64,000 nucleotides of DNA from positions 55,569,001 through 55,633,000 of the forward strand of contig CM027380.1 of assembly GCA_015680905.1 (NCBI GenBank), given 5' to 3'. Position numbers and translations under genes: made by a program. The notes under the pieces were generated by a model. That model saw nothing but the letters and a program-made list of their open reading frames with translations, was not told the DNA's origin and ran no database searches. Below are positions 11,273-22,941 of the stretch, in pieces. Position 1 is the first letter of the stretch; each line of letters begins with the position of its first letter. This stretch comes from Coptis chinensis. Its lineage: Eukaryota > Streptophyta > Magnoliopsida > Ranunculales > Ranunculaceae.

Positions 11273-11420
11273 AATGACTAAAAACGGTTCTTCTCCATCG
11301 AGCAATGCTCAATGGAGATGTGTTCCCTTCGATTATGAAGTTTTTGCATCTCTTCCGGTTGATATTCAACTTGATATATGGAAGAGAATTCACACCATCA
11401 CACTTGGTGTAGGAAAATGA
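11273..11420 (+). pseudogene. Short ORF remnant of element D
   Basis: A frame starts MTKNGSSPSSNAQWRCVPFD and reads about 48 codons to a TGA near 11418. No family is recognised. It may be the start of the late ORF whose remains follow at 12.3 kb. Confidence 0.3.
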
Positions 11421-12292
11421 TCTTACGCATGGAGACAGAGTACAGTCAGAGAGAACTGGTGTTTGAGATGTCAAACACCAGACTGCCCTGGACTTCAGCC
11501 AATAAGCAAGGGTTCAGTATTTATAGTCTACATGTGTACCTTACACCAAAACACAGAGCCCATCTTCACAAAGTAATCAAACCATCTAGTTGGGATTGAC
11601 TCGAGTATTGGGAATCTCACTGAAAACAACCCACCTTTTTACAGTTTTTCAAAATTTAATCCAAAAAATTTAATTAGTCTTTAATTTCATCTTTGTATAT
11701 TCTTTCCACCATTCGTTCCTTTTGCTATTGTAAAATTCTTTTTGATTCATTCCGCTATTTGTACATATTTGCTTTCAAGTTGGCATACTTTATTATTTTT
11801 TAGAGCTTATTCGTGTATACAACTTATGTCATCTACACGCTTCAAGGCGTTCATCTATCATCTTGTGTGTCATACACCCTTGGATCAAAGCATGTGATAT
11901 ACCGTTGGATATGATTTTTTGCGCTGATCGTTTAGACAGTTCGTTTGTCCAAATTGGATCGGTAACGAAGCAGGGATTTACAGTTTACGTCGTTACGAGA
12001 AGGAACAAGACCTTCTCGGTATTTCCGAATTTCATATGGGCTTAGGCCAAAATTTCAAAACTCTAAAAACCTAACAACTGACGGTCGTATGCGAGTTTAG
12101 AATCCAATAGCCCGACTCACCTTTCTCTTTCACAAAAACCCTAACTAAAAAAAAATCAACACGAGCCGCACCCGCGCCTCATCAAAACACGCCGTGCCTC
12201 TTTCTTCCTTAAATTCAAAACCCTTCCTATAGATTCTAGCAAACCTTCACCCCACCTCATATCCACTTTCAATTTAACAAAACATCTACCCA

Positions 12293-13120
12293 TGGCTGCC
12301 AATCGACAGATTGTACCCAAAATGGATTTTTCAAATCTATTTGATTAAGGGGTTTTTGATGTCTTCTTCAAGGGTTAGATCCTTAGAAGTGGTTGGAGGT
12401 CACTTTTGATAGAACCCACTAGTCACTACTCCCTTTCTCTTGTTCAAGCTTTCTATCGTGGCTTAGCTCGCGATAACGAGGGTTTAGTTACCATTTCGTT
12501 TAGGGGAGGTTTGCATGAGTTGACTAGACAATCAATTGGGTCGGTTTTGGGTATCCAACGCGACACGACGTCCCTGTGAGTTAGTAGTTCTATGGCATAG
12601 TGTTCGATTTGATGCATGCGACTGTCTTAGAGGGCGAGTACGTCACTAGTTCCACCTGCGTGAGGCAGACTTCCTTGAGAAAGAACTAGCTGGCAGTGGC
12701 AACTTGGATTGCGCACAACCTTGTGGGGATGACGAAACCTTCAGATATAGGTTAAGTCGATCCTTCACATTCTTTGGATCTTATAGACTCGGAACAACTG
12801 GTTCTGTATTTGTTTTTTCTTGTGGGAGTAGCTTATTTAGACTAGATGGAGTACTGCTCCCCTTCCTACCCTTGTAACTAAGCTCATGCTTGTTTGGGGA
12901 GTAGTAGTTCCGAGTGACTTTATGGCAGTGAAATCTACCACATTCACTCCTGTCTACCTTCACTGCGTTTAGCACGACTGGTCCCCAGAGGCTGTAGAAG
13001 AGATTGAGCACGGTCTCGACGACGTCGCCGCTCCACCTCCACCTCCAGTAGAATACTTTGCTCCAAGAGCTCTGTCTCAGTTCATGCAACCCATGGATGC
13101 TTTGAGATTAATACAATAGT
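12293..13120 (+). pseudogene. Athila-like late (post-pol) ORF, decayed
   Basis: A frame starting MAANRQIVPKMDFSNLF is broken by many stops. It preserves LVTISFRGGLHELTRQSIGS, which parallels IFIKLGGTRREVTRQLLAEL in the ORF at 60537-60890, and later a proline-rich tail (DDVAAPPPPPVEYF). Athila elements and relatives carry a long ORF of unclear role between integrase and the 3' LTR. A short upstream match exists at 11863-12045 with 59950-60060. It is clearly inactive. Confidence 0.55.
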
Positions 13121-13129
13121 TTCTGCATC

Positions 13130-14500
13130 TTTTCATGAATGGCATGCATCAGCATCATTGATTGTATATAGCAGTAAGTCTCCGAAGCAGAGGTTAGAAT
13201 AATTAAGTTCCATATCTTGTGAGAATCTAGCCAAAAGCCTTATCTGAATGATTATTGAGTGATGACACAAAGGATGTCCGGATAAAAAGACCACACGTCC
13301 ACTTGCTTGATCACCACGCCATATCTTAGAAGAGAATTTAGGCCCTTTTTGGATCGATATAGCCAAATAAATGTTAAAAATCCAAAAAGATAGTTTTTCC
13401 TATAGTTATCCCCCTTGAACCTTCACCAATTTCTAAAAGACTTTTTATTTCTTCGCCATCAATCTTTGAACCGTTAGTAAACACAATAAAAAGCGTACCC
13501 AGCTAACAAGTTGAGAATTGGATGAACATTAAAAAGAAAAGAGAAGGCCTTGTACAAAAATCCTTGAACCGTTAGTAAACAAAATAGTTAGTTGCTTCGA
13601 AAAGAAAAGAAAAGAAAAGAAATGATTCAAAAATCTAAATCTCCCAAAAGTTCAAAATCAAAAGGAGTCGATTTCAAAAGAAACAAAAGAAAAGTTAGAA
13701 CTCCCAAAAATCAACATCATATGGACTCACAAAGCCAAACGGCAAAAGAATGAATCACAAATTCGGAAACAAAAGAACAAAACGAGGTTCTTCTCTAGTT
13801 ACAAATATCCTAAAGACCCAATTTCTCAACTTATCAGAGTTTGTTTTACCTTCCTTTTATTTCTAAAACACTATCTTAGCCTCATAATTCCTAATAAATT
13901 AAAGACCTCTAGCTCAATTAGGAATAGGATGGTGTGATAGTAAGGGGATACTGTGATCAATCGACCCCGATTTCTTTAGACGTCATTTGTGTATGTGAGG
14001 AATATAAGTGCCCTCTGTAGTTAAGAGAATGAAACTTGAGTGAATCTATCAGAGAGTTGTGATTGTAACACACCCCTATGAGAACCCACCTTAAGGACGC
14101 TCTCCAAAAGTTTCAGAAACGACTCTGCTTTTGCATTTCATTGCTCATGTTTTGCATGTTTATCTTTAGATGATTAAATTACTGTGCATATGTTATTTTG
14201 AGTTCAAAGGAGCTTTTCCTTATTCCCCCGCTAATGAGATATATAGACTTCTGAGAATAAAATAAGGAAATAGGACCCTTTGCACTAGAGAGAGGAAGTT
14301 TGTGAGTACCTTCTATGGAAAACTCTCACGAGGCTTAAGCTCGTCCACTAGAGAATTCCTAGTGGTTTAAGGCCTTGTTGCATATGGTCAATGCAATCAC
14401 ACTCCGCGAAACGAGACTAGTATAATAATTCACACATTTGTGATCTTAGTTTTTCTCTCATATTTGCTTGAGGACATGCAAAATGTTATTTAGGGTTAGT
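13130..14500 (+). other. 3' noncoding part of element D with polypurine-like end
   Basis: There is no gene. The stretch is AT-rich with an AAAGA-repeat run near 13600-13622. Before the 3' LTR lies TTGAGGACATGCAAAA (about 14469-14484), like the GAGGACA-containing 3' ends of Athila-type elements. A strict purine tract is not preserved. Confidence 0.4.
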
Positions 14501-15418
14501 TAATCAGTCCCCAAATGTGCGTTTAACTACCTTTACAATGCTTCAAATATGCCATTCTTATGCTTAATTACTAAACAAACAACTTATAGCTTTTGCTACC
14601 TTTTGCAGGATACGGGCCATTTAGGACTTATACTCCTAATTAATACATGCATTTTAGCACAAAAAGGAGTGTTATCGACGCTGCTTGGGAAGATTCCAGC
14701 TTAGGACAAAAAGTGCCAAAAAGTCAAGGTCAAAGTCAAAGGTCAACAATTAGGGACTCAAAACCAAAAGATGGAAGATCATGTCCTTAACCCAAAAGAT
14801 CAAAGATTATGTCCTCAAGTCAAAAGTGGGCATCCTTAGCACGCTTGTTAAAGAAGATACCTAAAGCATAAAACAACCCTAATGAGGTGTCTTATTTCTA
14901 AAGGATGAGGGCAAAGTTGTAAAATGTAAAAGGTGTAGTATATAAGCCAAAGTGAGAGGAGAGAGAACTTACCCTAGAATTAATCTTTGGTAATTATGAG
15001 TAGTTTAATATGTTTTAATTAATAGTTTAATTGTTATTTACTTTGTTTTCCATTTTCATGTTCTTCAAGTTAATGAATCAAGTTCTTATTTGTCTTCAAT
15101 ACAAAGTTTTCAATCTTGTTTCCACTACTCTTATCTTATTACATCTATCTAATCTTGCATTCAAAACCCCAACACAAGTTCACTCATTTGACAAGTTCAA
15201 ATGATTGTTACTTGGTGACTAAGCAATACAAACTGCTTCCCATACTTGTTTTCATATTAACAATCTTAAAAGTCTAGTTTTCAAGTTTCCCATTAAGCAA
15301 CCCATAGTTTGATTAGAAAAGCTTAGAGAGTGAGAATTTCCATAATCAAAACCATCCTTCTTTGTATAGATTTAAGATGAACAACACAACCCAAACCACC
15401 ACTATCTACCACACTTCA
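14501..15418 (+). repeat. 3' LTR of element D
   Basis: It aligns with 6727-7649. The first bases read TAATCAG instead of TGATCAG, a mutation of the terminal dinucleotide. It ends CACTTCA and is followed by the CCAGT duplication at 15419-15423. Confidence 0.85.
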
Positions 15419-15423
15419 CCAGT
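15419..15423. other. Target-site duplication, right copy (CCAGT)
   Basis: It is identical to 6722-6726 and flanks element D. Confidence 0.85.
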
Positions 15424-15512
15424 AAGGCGTGTGAGGTGCAGGCATGAACTAACTAACCACACTTGCAGCAAATATAATATTAGGATGAGTAACAGTAAGA
15501 TAAATCAGATAC
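15419..15512 (-). pseudogene. Ty1/copia RT fragment (distal part)
   Basis: The minus strand encodes YLIYLTVTHPNIIFAASVVS, a stop, then FMPAPHTPYW. This is the copia RT segment that directly precedes the AVIRVLRYLKG piece at 6.7 kb. Removing element D and one CCAGT copy joins the two halves in order. Upstream the fragment ends at a CACTC boundary of the next repeat. Confidence 0.85.
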
Positions 15513-15785
15513 CACTCTTTTTTATAATGGTAAAAGTGTTTTAACCATGATTATAGCTACCATGACTAATAATCTTAGTAAAACCGTGGTATAAGTCTGC
15601 CGTATTTACCACAGTTTGTATAGATCCGTGGTATAATATATTCCTGAACCATGGCTAATGCCCAATATATGATGCTGGAATTGACAATAACCGTGGGTAT
15701 AAGTCACAGTGTATACCACATCTTTGAAAGAATGGTGGGCTCAAGTGAACCAACAATTGGCATAGTCTCCTTAAAACTGTGGTAT
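15513..15785. mobile_element. CACTA-like non-autonomous fragment
   Basis: It begins CACTCTTTTTTATAATGG and contains repeated CCGTGGTATA-type motifs in both orientations (for example 15583, 15629, 15690, 15776). This resembles CACTA subterminal repeats built on ACCACGG. The terminal CACTACA is not intact and no right terminus is seen, so the call is tentative. Confidence 0.4.
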
Positions 15786-16816
15786 ATAGTTATTTTTAAA
15801 AAAATAAATAAAAATAAAATGGATTTAATTCAATAATCAAATCACCACCTTACTAACAAATTGTAAAATAGATTTTGAACCCAACTTCCATCTTGTTCAA
15901 TTTACTACCCTGTGATAAAACATTCCACATCCAACTTAAAAGAAAAACATGGCGCAACTAACAAAAGAAAATAATTTAGACTTCTACCAAGCATGAAATT
16001 CCATTGTAGACTAATTTCAAATGATTTCGAGTACAATAAGAAAAGAACCTTTCAAGACTACTTGTTTCCAACTTGTACACATCAAAATAGTAATCTAATT
16101 GGTTACGCTAATAATTTGGTCATTAGTTTGTGCAATAATTGTCATCCCTTGTGAGCATTCACCTGCAACAATAAACATATGGTAAGATCAACCAAGCAAA
16201 AAGAAAAAAAAACAAATGGTAAGATTTTGTATATAGATATGTATTCCTAGCTAGTTGGCCTGGGTTAAGCTGATTTCAATTGTTTTCATGGAAATAAAAT
16301 GCAAAAGATCAAAGATATGATGTTAAGTTAATGATAATTAAAACCCATGTCCACTGCAAAGAAGAAATAAAATATTTAACACTATACAATAGCCCTAGTA
16401 CATGGTTATTATACTAGCCTAGCCAAGGAATGGTGCTACTAGTGACATAATTTTGATCCACAATTCTCTCTAAGCATGGTTATTGTTTAAGCCTAGTACA
16501 GTTTTGATGTTTGGCGTATGATCGAGCTTCAGTTCTTCTTACTTCACCCAGATACAAGCCAAGTAAAAAGAAACTACACTCCTTATTAAATTTCCTTAAT
16601 ATAACTTTTAACTTAACAAGCATGTAGTTGTGTACAGCCAATCAATATCCTTACCCTGGGTTGCAAGGGGTGAGAACAACTTTCTTTTTGCTTGCATTCT
16701 GTAGACTTTCTATAATAGTTTGAGTCTTCCAATTCCCACCAACTTTCGCGAAGGATGAATTATTGACATATTCGACGACAACACGACAACTCGCAAATCC
16801 TTCATAAAGAATTCTG
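15786..16816. other. Unassigned AT-rich DNA
   Basis: No domain, RNA, terminal repeat or long frame is visible. Confidence 0.5.
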
Positions 16817-16841
16817 GATATATATATATATATATATATAT

Positions 16842-17241
16842 AGTAATTCTCTAAAATGTAGCTATTTAAGTTAACTTAAAATAAGTACGTACGTAAAACT
16901 TCACCTACAAAATGAATTCAAACCTAATTGTTTGTGGTTATGAAGCACTCACCATAATGATTATCTTCCCAAAATTTCAGCTCATTTGGAAATCTCTAAC
17001 ATATATAAAAATTGTTGTCATCTTTAAAAAGAAATCTAACGGTCCAGAAATGTTGAATTTTTGTAATTGTTTTTTGCCAATGTTAGAGGTTTCCAAATGA
17101 GCTGAAATTTTTTAGAGATGATCTTAATATTGAGTATATCATATCCACAAAAAAATAGGTTTAAATTCATTTTGTAGGTGAAGTTTTACTTACGTACTTA
17201 TTTTAAAGTTAACTTAAGTAGCTACTTTTAAGAGAATGACT
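16842..17241. mobile_element. Foldback MITE, copy 1, inside a TA microsatellite
   Basis: The 400-bp sequence is almost one long inverted repeat. The left end AGTAATTCTCTAAAATGTAG matches the complement of the right end (AGTCATTCTCTTAAAAGTAG), and the arms continue through AAAACTTCACCTACAAAATG to the centre. (TA)n tracts flank both ends (16818-16841 and 17241-17256). Related copies occur at 22940 and 25249, also next to TA tracts. It has no coding capacity. A TA-microsatellite target would hide any TA duplication. Confidence 0.75.
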
Positions 17242-17256
17242 ATATATATATATATA

Positions 17257-17298
17257 AATTTTCTAAAAAGTAGCTACTTACGTTAACTTAAAATAAGC
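17257..17298. mobile_element. Truncated end of a second foldback MITE copy
   Basis: After the TA tract the text TTTTCTAAAAAGTAGCTACT repeats the left end of the same family. It breaks off at 17298, where LINE-like sequence begins. The LINE therefore inserted into, or replaced, this copy. Confidence 0.6.
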
Positions 17299-18212
17299 CA
17301 TGGTCAGTGGCGGCAGGCCGGCAGATATCTTTAGAAACGAGGTGGCCACTATTCCGGTGTAAAGAAAGTTGTTGGACGTACCAAAGGAGATGTGGACCTT
17401 TGAAGGTCTATCATATCTCGCGAAGTTTGATTGGAGGGACTCCAAAGTTTATGGATGATACGACTGCTAAATTCAAAAGATTATCCTTTGCTCGATTTTG
17501 CATTGAATTCCTTGTCAATCACAGTTACAAAGAATCTATAATGATAAAAGCGGGAGCTTGAGAAATTGTCATCCCTCTAGAGTACCCATGGAAGCCACTA
17601 TCCTGTGAAAAATGTAACTATTTTGGGCATGTCACAAATCAGTGTGGAGTAAGGACCACGAGTGTGTGGACACGAAGGCAAAATGGGCAAACTAATGGTA
17701 CAAGAGCTAGTAGAGAAGAGCCTACACAGAGGGTCACAGCGGGCACAGTTACTGGGCCGCAAAATGGGAACACCAATGAATAGGGGGCTGTAGAAAGAGT
17801 ATTACCAATTGTCAGTGTAGTTGATTCACACGAGAGTAGGCATCAAGAAGTTAGTGCTGGGACATGTAGTGAACTCGAGGTGTCGAGATCAAGTAGGAGT
17901 GAGCAATCACAGCGAGCATCGGAAGAACATGATCATGAAGGGGTGGGTAACCATGGAGGTACTAGCATCCAACTTGTATCACCTGGAAGAGTTGAATGCT
18001 CCTTCCAAGAGAATTTTACAAACCCAGAGGAACAAGCACTTGTTGTAGTGCAAACTCCCCCTTTCCCTCTTTGCAGAACTGAACATCCGGCAGCTAGTGA
18101 GTTTATAGTTGCGAGAAATATCTTTGAGGAGTTGGCTGACATGGAAAATGATGACTTATCGTGCCTTGAGAACCGAGTTGTTCGATTGACAACCCCATGC
18201 CAAATCCGCTGA
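17299..18212 (+). pseudogene. L1-type LINE ORF1 (DUF4283/zinc-knuckle protein), disrupted
   Basis: Open pieces encode VYHISRSLIGGTPKFMDDTT and FKRLSFARFCIEF, typical of the ORF1 RNA-binding protein of plant L1 elements. After one stop follow YPWKPLSCEKCNYFGHVTNQ and a C-x2-C-x4-H-x4-C knuckle (CEKCNYFGHVTNQC, about 17605-17646). A long hydrophilic tail runs to 18212. ORF1 normally coats LINE RNA. At least two in-frame stops show it is dead. It is truncated at its 5' side relative to full-length ORF1. Confidence 0.75.
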
Positions 18213-18356
18213 GTAGGATTATCGAAAGTTCATCAGTCCAAACTAGAGCACAAAAGAAAAAGAACAATGAACAGCAAACAACCTCTGGGAAGAGTGGTAG
18301 GGCAGGGCAAAAGGTCGTGGTAAATGATGAGGTCACTAAACAGTTTGTTTTTCCCA

Positions 18357-20734
18357 ATGATAAGAGTGTGTAGTTGGAATGTAAGGGGGTTAAATGATAC
18401 CATTAAAGCGAGGAATTTGAATAGGTTCCTTATGGATAACAGGATCAGTTGCATGGGTCTTTTGGAAATGATGATAAAGATGGAGAAGTATATCAATATT
18501 GCCGGTCTGGTTTGCCCATCTTGGGTAGTCGTACATAATTACTCGAGTGGTGAACATGGAAGAGTAAGGCTTACATGGGATACTAGTATTTTGAATGTAC
18601 AGAGAGAAGTGGAAAGAGCATAGTTCATCCACTGCAAGGTCACCAGTTTACAACATGGGTTTTGTTTCTCCTTAACTGTTATCTATGCGAGTAATAAGAG
18701 TCAAGATAGGCTTCTTTTGTGGGAAGAGTTGAAGGCAATAAGTGTGGGAACCCAAGGACCTTGGTGTGTCATAGGAGACATGTTCTCTTTTCCTTTGAGA
18801 GGGCAGGCGACAGAGCTGTTCACCCGAGGGAAACTCTGCCTTTTGCAAACTGCCTAAATGTAGCAAGTATGTTTGATCATGCAGCTTCTGGTAGCTTTTA
18901 TACATGGAATAGTGGTGGCGATAGCATCAGGAAGTGGTCAAGGATCGATAGATGTTTGATAAATGCTACTTGGACTTCTATTCCTTTAGCAACAAAGGTT
19001 GAGTTTCTCACTCAAGGTCTTTCTGATCATTGCCCGGTGGTTATGACCTTTTTGGCGGTAGATAGAAGGCATCCTCCTTTTCGATTCTGTAATGTTTGGA
19101 CTTTGCACCAGGGTTTTGTGCCTATTGTTAAAATAAGCTGGGACATAGCTGATCATGGGAGCCCTCCTTTCATGTTATCACGAAAGCTCAAAAGTTTAAA
19201 AGGTTTGTTGAAGGGTTGGGCACGATCTTTTCGAAATGACACTCAGAGGCTAGTGGCGGAAATAAGTACAAAATTGAGAGAGATTCAAGAAAGGCTTAAC
19301 CAAAGCCCTCTAAATATTTCTCTTAGTGCACAGGAGTATAGTTTAAGGGAGAAGTTGTGCCTCTTAATTAAACTGGAGGAAGCAGAGCTGTGCCATAAAA
19401 CTGATATTGACTGGCTAAGCTTTAGGGATAAGTGTAGTGCATTTTTCTTCAATACTCTAAAGGAGAAACAGACTAGAAACCATGTATGGAGTATCACTGA
19501 TGTGCAAGGTACTAGTAGAGAAGGAAAAAATCCAGTGGCAGAAGCTTTCATAGAATATTACAAAGATTTGCTTGGGGTGACTTCTTCGGTATAATGTGAT
19601 ACTAAATTTTTGAATGGTGTACAAGTGGCTGAGGTAAATCTTGGTACTAGCTAGTTCTTAGTTGCCCCGAATAGTGATACAGAGATCAAGGAAGCACTCT
19701 TTGATATGGAGGATAATTAGGCCCTAGGTCCGGATGGATTTAGTGCTTGTTTTTTCAAGAAAAGTTGGGATACCGTTGGAGAGGATTTCATTAAAGCTAT
19801 AAAGTACATCTTTAGCCATAAGCTTACAGGAGGTATAAACTCTACATTTTTTAGTATTATTCCTAAAATGAAAAATGCCTCTCATGTTTCTTCCTTTAGG
19901 CCTATTGCATGTTGTAACATTGTGTATAAATGCATTTCCAAAGTACTAACAAACAGGATGAATAGTTGTATTTCATTGTTAGTTTCATGCTCCCAATCTG
20001 CATTTGTTCCTGGAAGATCTATTCAGGATAACCTTCTCTTGGTGCATGAGCTTCTGAGAGGGTACTCAAGGAAGAATGGGCTAAAAAGATGCGCCATAAA
20101 GCTGGACATCCAGAAAGCCTATGATTCAGTTTCTTGGCAAGCACTTGAAGCTATCCTTTACAAGTTCAAGTTCCCTAAATTATTCATTGAATGGTTCCAT
20201 ATGTGTTATGCTTCTCCTTTCTACTCGGTAATGGTGAATGGGTTGCCAGAAGGATACTTTCAAGGGAAGAGAGGGCTTAGACAGGGGGACCCTGTGTCAC
20301 CATACCTCTTTGTGCTAGTTATGGAAATCCTAAGTGCTTTTTTGCTTCAGGGACTACAGTCGAAAAGAATTTCAGCCCACTCAAAGTGTAAGAAGCTGGC
20401 CATATCTCACCTTTGCTTTGCGGATGATGTACTCATGTTTTGTAAAGGTAACATGGAATCCATTATGGCTATCAAGGACATCTTGCTACCGTTCTCTAAA
20501 GCTAAATGGCTCTATCTCAGTAATGCAAAGACGGCTCTCCTGACTGGGAGTATGATTGAAGCGGAAGGGCTAGAAGTAGCAGCAGCTATGAACATCTCTT
20601 TGGTAACCCCACCAGTAACTTATCTGGGATTACCTCTCACAGCTACTAGACTTGGGATAAGAGAATGTCTGCCACTCATAGAGAAGATTACCGGTATAAT
20701 CTCAAACTGGAAGAATAAAGATTTGGAGTTATGA
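18357..20734 (+). pseudogene. L1-type LINE ORF2: endonuclease and reverse transcriptase, truncated
   Basis: The protein starts with the APE-type endonuclease signature MIRVCSWNVRGLND, passes through frameshifts near 18620 and 18830, and reaches the LSDHCPVV active-site block near 19020. Stops follow at about 19592, 19652 and 19718. RT motifs then read FRPIACCNIVYK, CSQSAFVPGRSIQDNLLL, IKLDIQKAYDSVSW, GLRQGDPVSPYLF and the catalytic FADDVLMF (about 20419-20442). The reading frame stops at 20734 in the thumb. The zinc-finger/RNase H tail, 3' UTR and poly(A) are missing. Loss of the 3' end is the reverse of usual LINE 5' truncation, so a later deletion or insertion is likely. Confidence 0.85.
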
Positions 20735-21054
20735 GATTCACTTTCCTTCAATTGAGTATCACCACCACTTACTACTTCAACTAAAATGAGGATAAGGCCA
20801 GATGAAGCTGAGCATGTAACGATCGTTGTTGAAGTAAATTGGAATGTATCAAAATGGTTTATAAGGCCGCATATGCTCAAAAGTAGAATACATTAACTAG
20901 TGTGAAATTAAAATTAAAAAATATATAATATGCACTTTCTCCCTCTTTAGTTACTATGAAACCAACATCAAAATCTGCTTCTTTCTTTTATTTTACAAAC
21001 AATCAGCCAATTCTTATACTTATCCAGAAAAAACATGAATGCTAAGAACTAGCC
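20735..21054. other. Unassigned DNA between LINE and solo LTR
   Basis: Nothing recognisable. The LINE homology ends abruptly at its left border. Confidence 0.5.
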
Positions 21055-21059
21055 ATAAC

Positions 21060-22291
21060 TGTAGGAACCGTTATTTCAGAATGTAAATTTCTACAAACCG
21101 TGAAAACCATGAGCAACGGAATTAATGGGGTTCACGATTTTGATTGGAAAACATACCTATAAATCGGCTAAGATAACTCTGAGAATATAAGATATATGAA
21201 TTGGCAACCTTTTGATCTTCTATTGTATTCCTATCCTTAGATTGGACGTTGTGTGGGCAACGATCTACCAACCCTTTCTTTCTCTCTTTCCTTGCCTCTC
21301 ATTTTTTAATCAAAAATGAAATAAATAATAGTGAATTCGCTACTAGGAGAGGAGGGTTTCTATTTATAGGCTACAACAGGGACCATGAGGAGAAATTTGG
21401 GTTGGGCCTCGATGGGCTTGGGCTTCCCATGTTTGCCTAGAACACACGGCCTAAGTCCGTCAACAAATGGCTTATTCCAATAAAAGCCATTGTTGCACTA
21501 CCGCCCTAATACCAAATTACGTGTTACGTTTATGGGCTCCATATTATATGCTTGTTGATCTCCCTGTATTTAAGATATCGAATGCCCATTGATTAAGTTA
21601 AGTTACTGACAACTACATCAATGAACTTCTTATGTCCTTGAGTAGTACCACTCAACCTCATTCTCATGTCGAATAAATCCACCTGCAGGGTTTACATGAC
21701 AATCCTTATGAGCTCCTCAAGGGGACATCATCAACCCAACTTCCTGCAGGTCACGGATTCCTTCTATAATCAACATCACACCTTACATACAATGTCATTA
21801 TTCAATCCATTGAGTTTGTTGATTCACAAATGAATCTCACTCATTGATGATTTAAATCAATGTACAATGCACGTAAGTGCCCATTATTATATCCAGATTA
21901 AGAGGATAAATATCCATAATAAAAGAGGTTTTTGTTCTCTTATATAGTTAGTATAAAGAGAAATAATCTCACTTGGTCCTGTTCAATACACATAAAGTGT
22001 ACTAGTGTAATCCTATAGTCAAGATAGACTAATACCAGATTATACTACAACCTTACCAATGGTTTGTCCAAATCCATCTAGGTTGTGAATGTTTACTTAT
22101 ACTTTATAAGGTACTGATGATATGATCTTTTGTGTGTTCACACCATATCATCTACAATATAAAATATTAGACACATGCATATAACTAATAACATATATAA
22201 TATGCATAACATTTGCGCATATGATTCTCATTCAAAATATAAAAAATTAGAGTTATTACAAAAGTAATGCTTTTAGTATATAACCCTATCA
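21060..22291 (-). repeat. Solo LTR with ATAAC target duplications
   Basis: The 1,232-bp unit begins TGTAGGAACC and ends AACCCTATCA on the plus strand, keeping the TG..CA ends. It is flanked by ATAAC at 21055-21059 and 22292-22296. The internal text resembles LTRs of plant Ty1/copia elements, and I infer minus orientation (start near TATACTAAAAGC at its right end). No second LTR or internal region is present. It therefore looks like the product of LTR-LTR recombination that left one LTR and the original target duplication. Confidence 0.75.
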
Positions 22292-22296
22292 ATAAC

Positions 22297-22637
22297 CACA
22301 TGTGTTAAACTGTTGAACATTCGGTACTATTCTTAATTTCAAAATCCTTTAATTTTTTCTACATTGTCCACCAATATGATCCTTACACGTTTGGTCATCC
22401 TTTCAATGTTTCTGGAGTTTGGACTAGTTTTTGTTAATCCCTTCCAAAAAAATTGCATACTTTGAGAATTTGGTCAAGCATCACAATTGTATAACATTTT
22501 TCTTAGTTTTGAGTTATCCATTAGTTGATGTAGTGGTGAACCATTCGTCCCTCCACATTAGAGGATGGACTGCCTGAATCCAATGCCCACTTCATCCCTC
22601 CAAATGTTGTTTTCAAGTGTTTGTGTTTTAGAAGAAA
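22297..22637. other. Unassigned DNA
   Basis: No gene, RNA or terminal repeat seen. Confidence 0.45.
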
Positions 22638-22856
22638 AAAGTTTAGGGTATATAGGCTTTAGTCCTACTATTAATTGCAATATTAGGCTTTGGTCATACG
22701 ATGAGGCTGGGGTATTCTTGCCATATTGATAAAAACAATCAGAATGACCAAGGTCAACTATGTTGACTCACGGTTAAGGAAAAAAGTAGGACTAAAATTT
22801 GAAAAGAGTGACCAAACCTTAATATTGCTATTAATAGTAGGACCAAAACCTAAAAC

Positions 22857-22858
<2 letters not shown>
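22638..22858. mobile_element. Small foldback element (MITE)
   Basis: The left end TAGGCTTTAGTCCTACTATT continuing into AATTGCAATATTAGGCTTTG is mirrored by the complement of 22810-22858. The inverted repeats are about 45 bp with some mismatches. The element is about 220 bp and noncoding. It abuts the AT microsatellite, so a target duplication cannot be read. Confidence 0.55.

Positions 22859-22939
<81 letters not shown>
22859..22939. repeat. (AT)n microsatellite, about 81 bp
   Basis: Uninterrupted AT dinucleotides, the longest such run in the window. It separates two foldback elements. Confidence 0.95.

Positions 22940-22941
<2 letters not shown>

Larger units (their letters stand above)
6727..15418 (+). 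mobile_element. Complete pol-less LTR retrotransposon (element D)
   Basis: An 8.7-kb element is bounded by similar LTRs (6727-7649 and 14501-15418) and a CCAGT duplication, and it is inserted into a copia remnant. Inside, in order, are an antisense tRNA-Asp segment, a zinc-knuckle ORF, a 354-codon ORF, a long noncoding part and a decayed Athila-like late ORF. I find no protease, RT, RNase H or integrase motif in any frame. Blocks near 9450-9720 resemble the post-pol region at 59480-59720 of the Athila-like element. It is best explained as a non-autonomous, pol-deleted Athila relative mobilised in trans. The LTRs differ by scattered substitutions and small indels, so insertion is not very recent. 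Confidence 0.8.
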
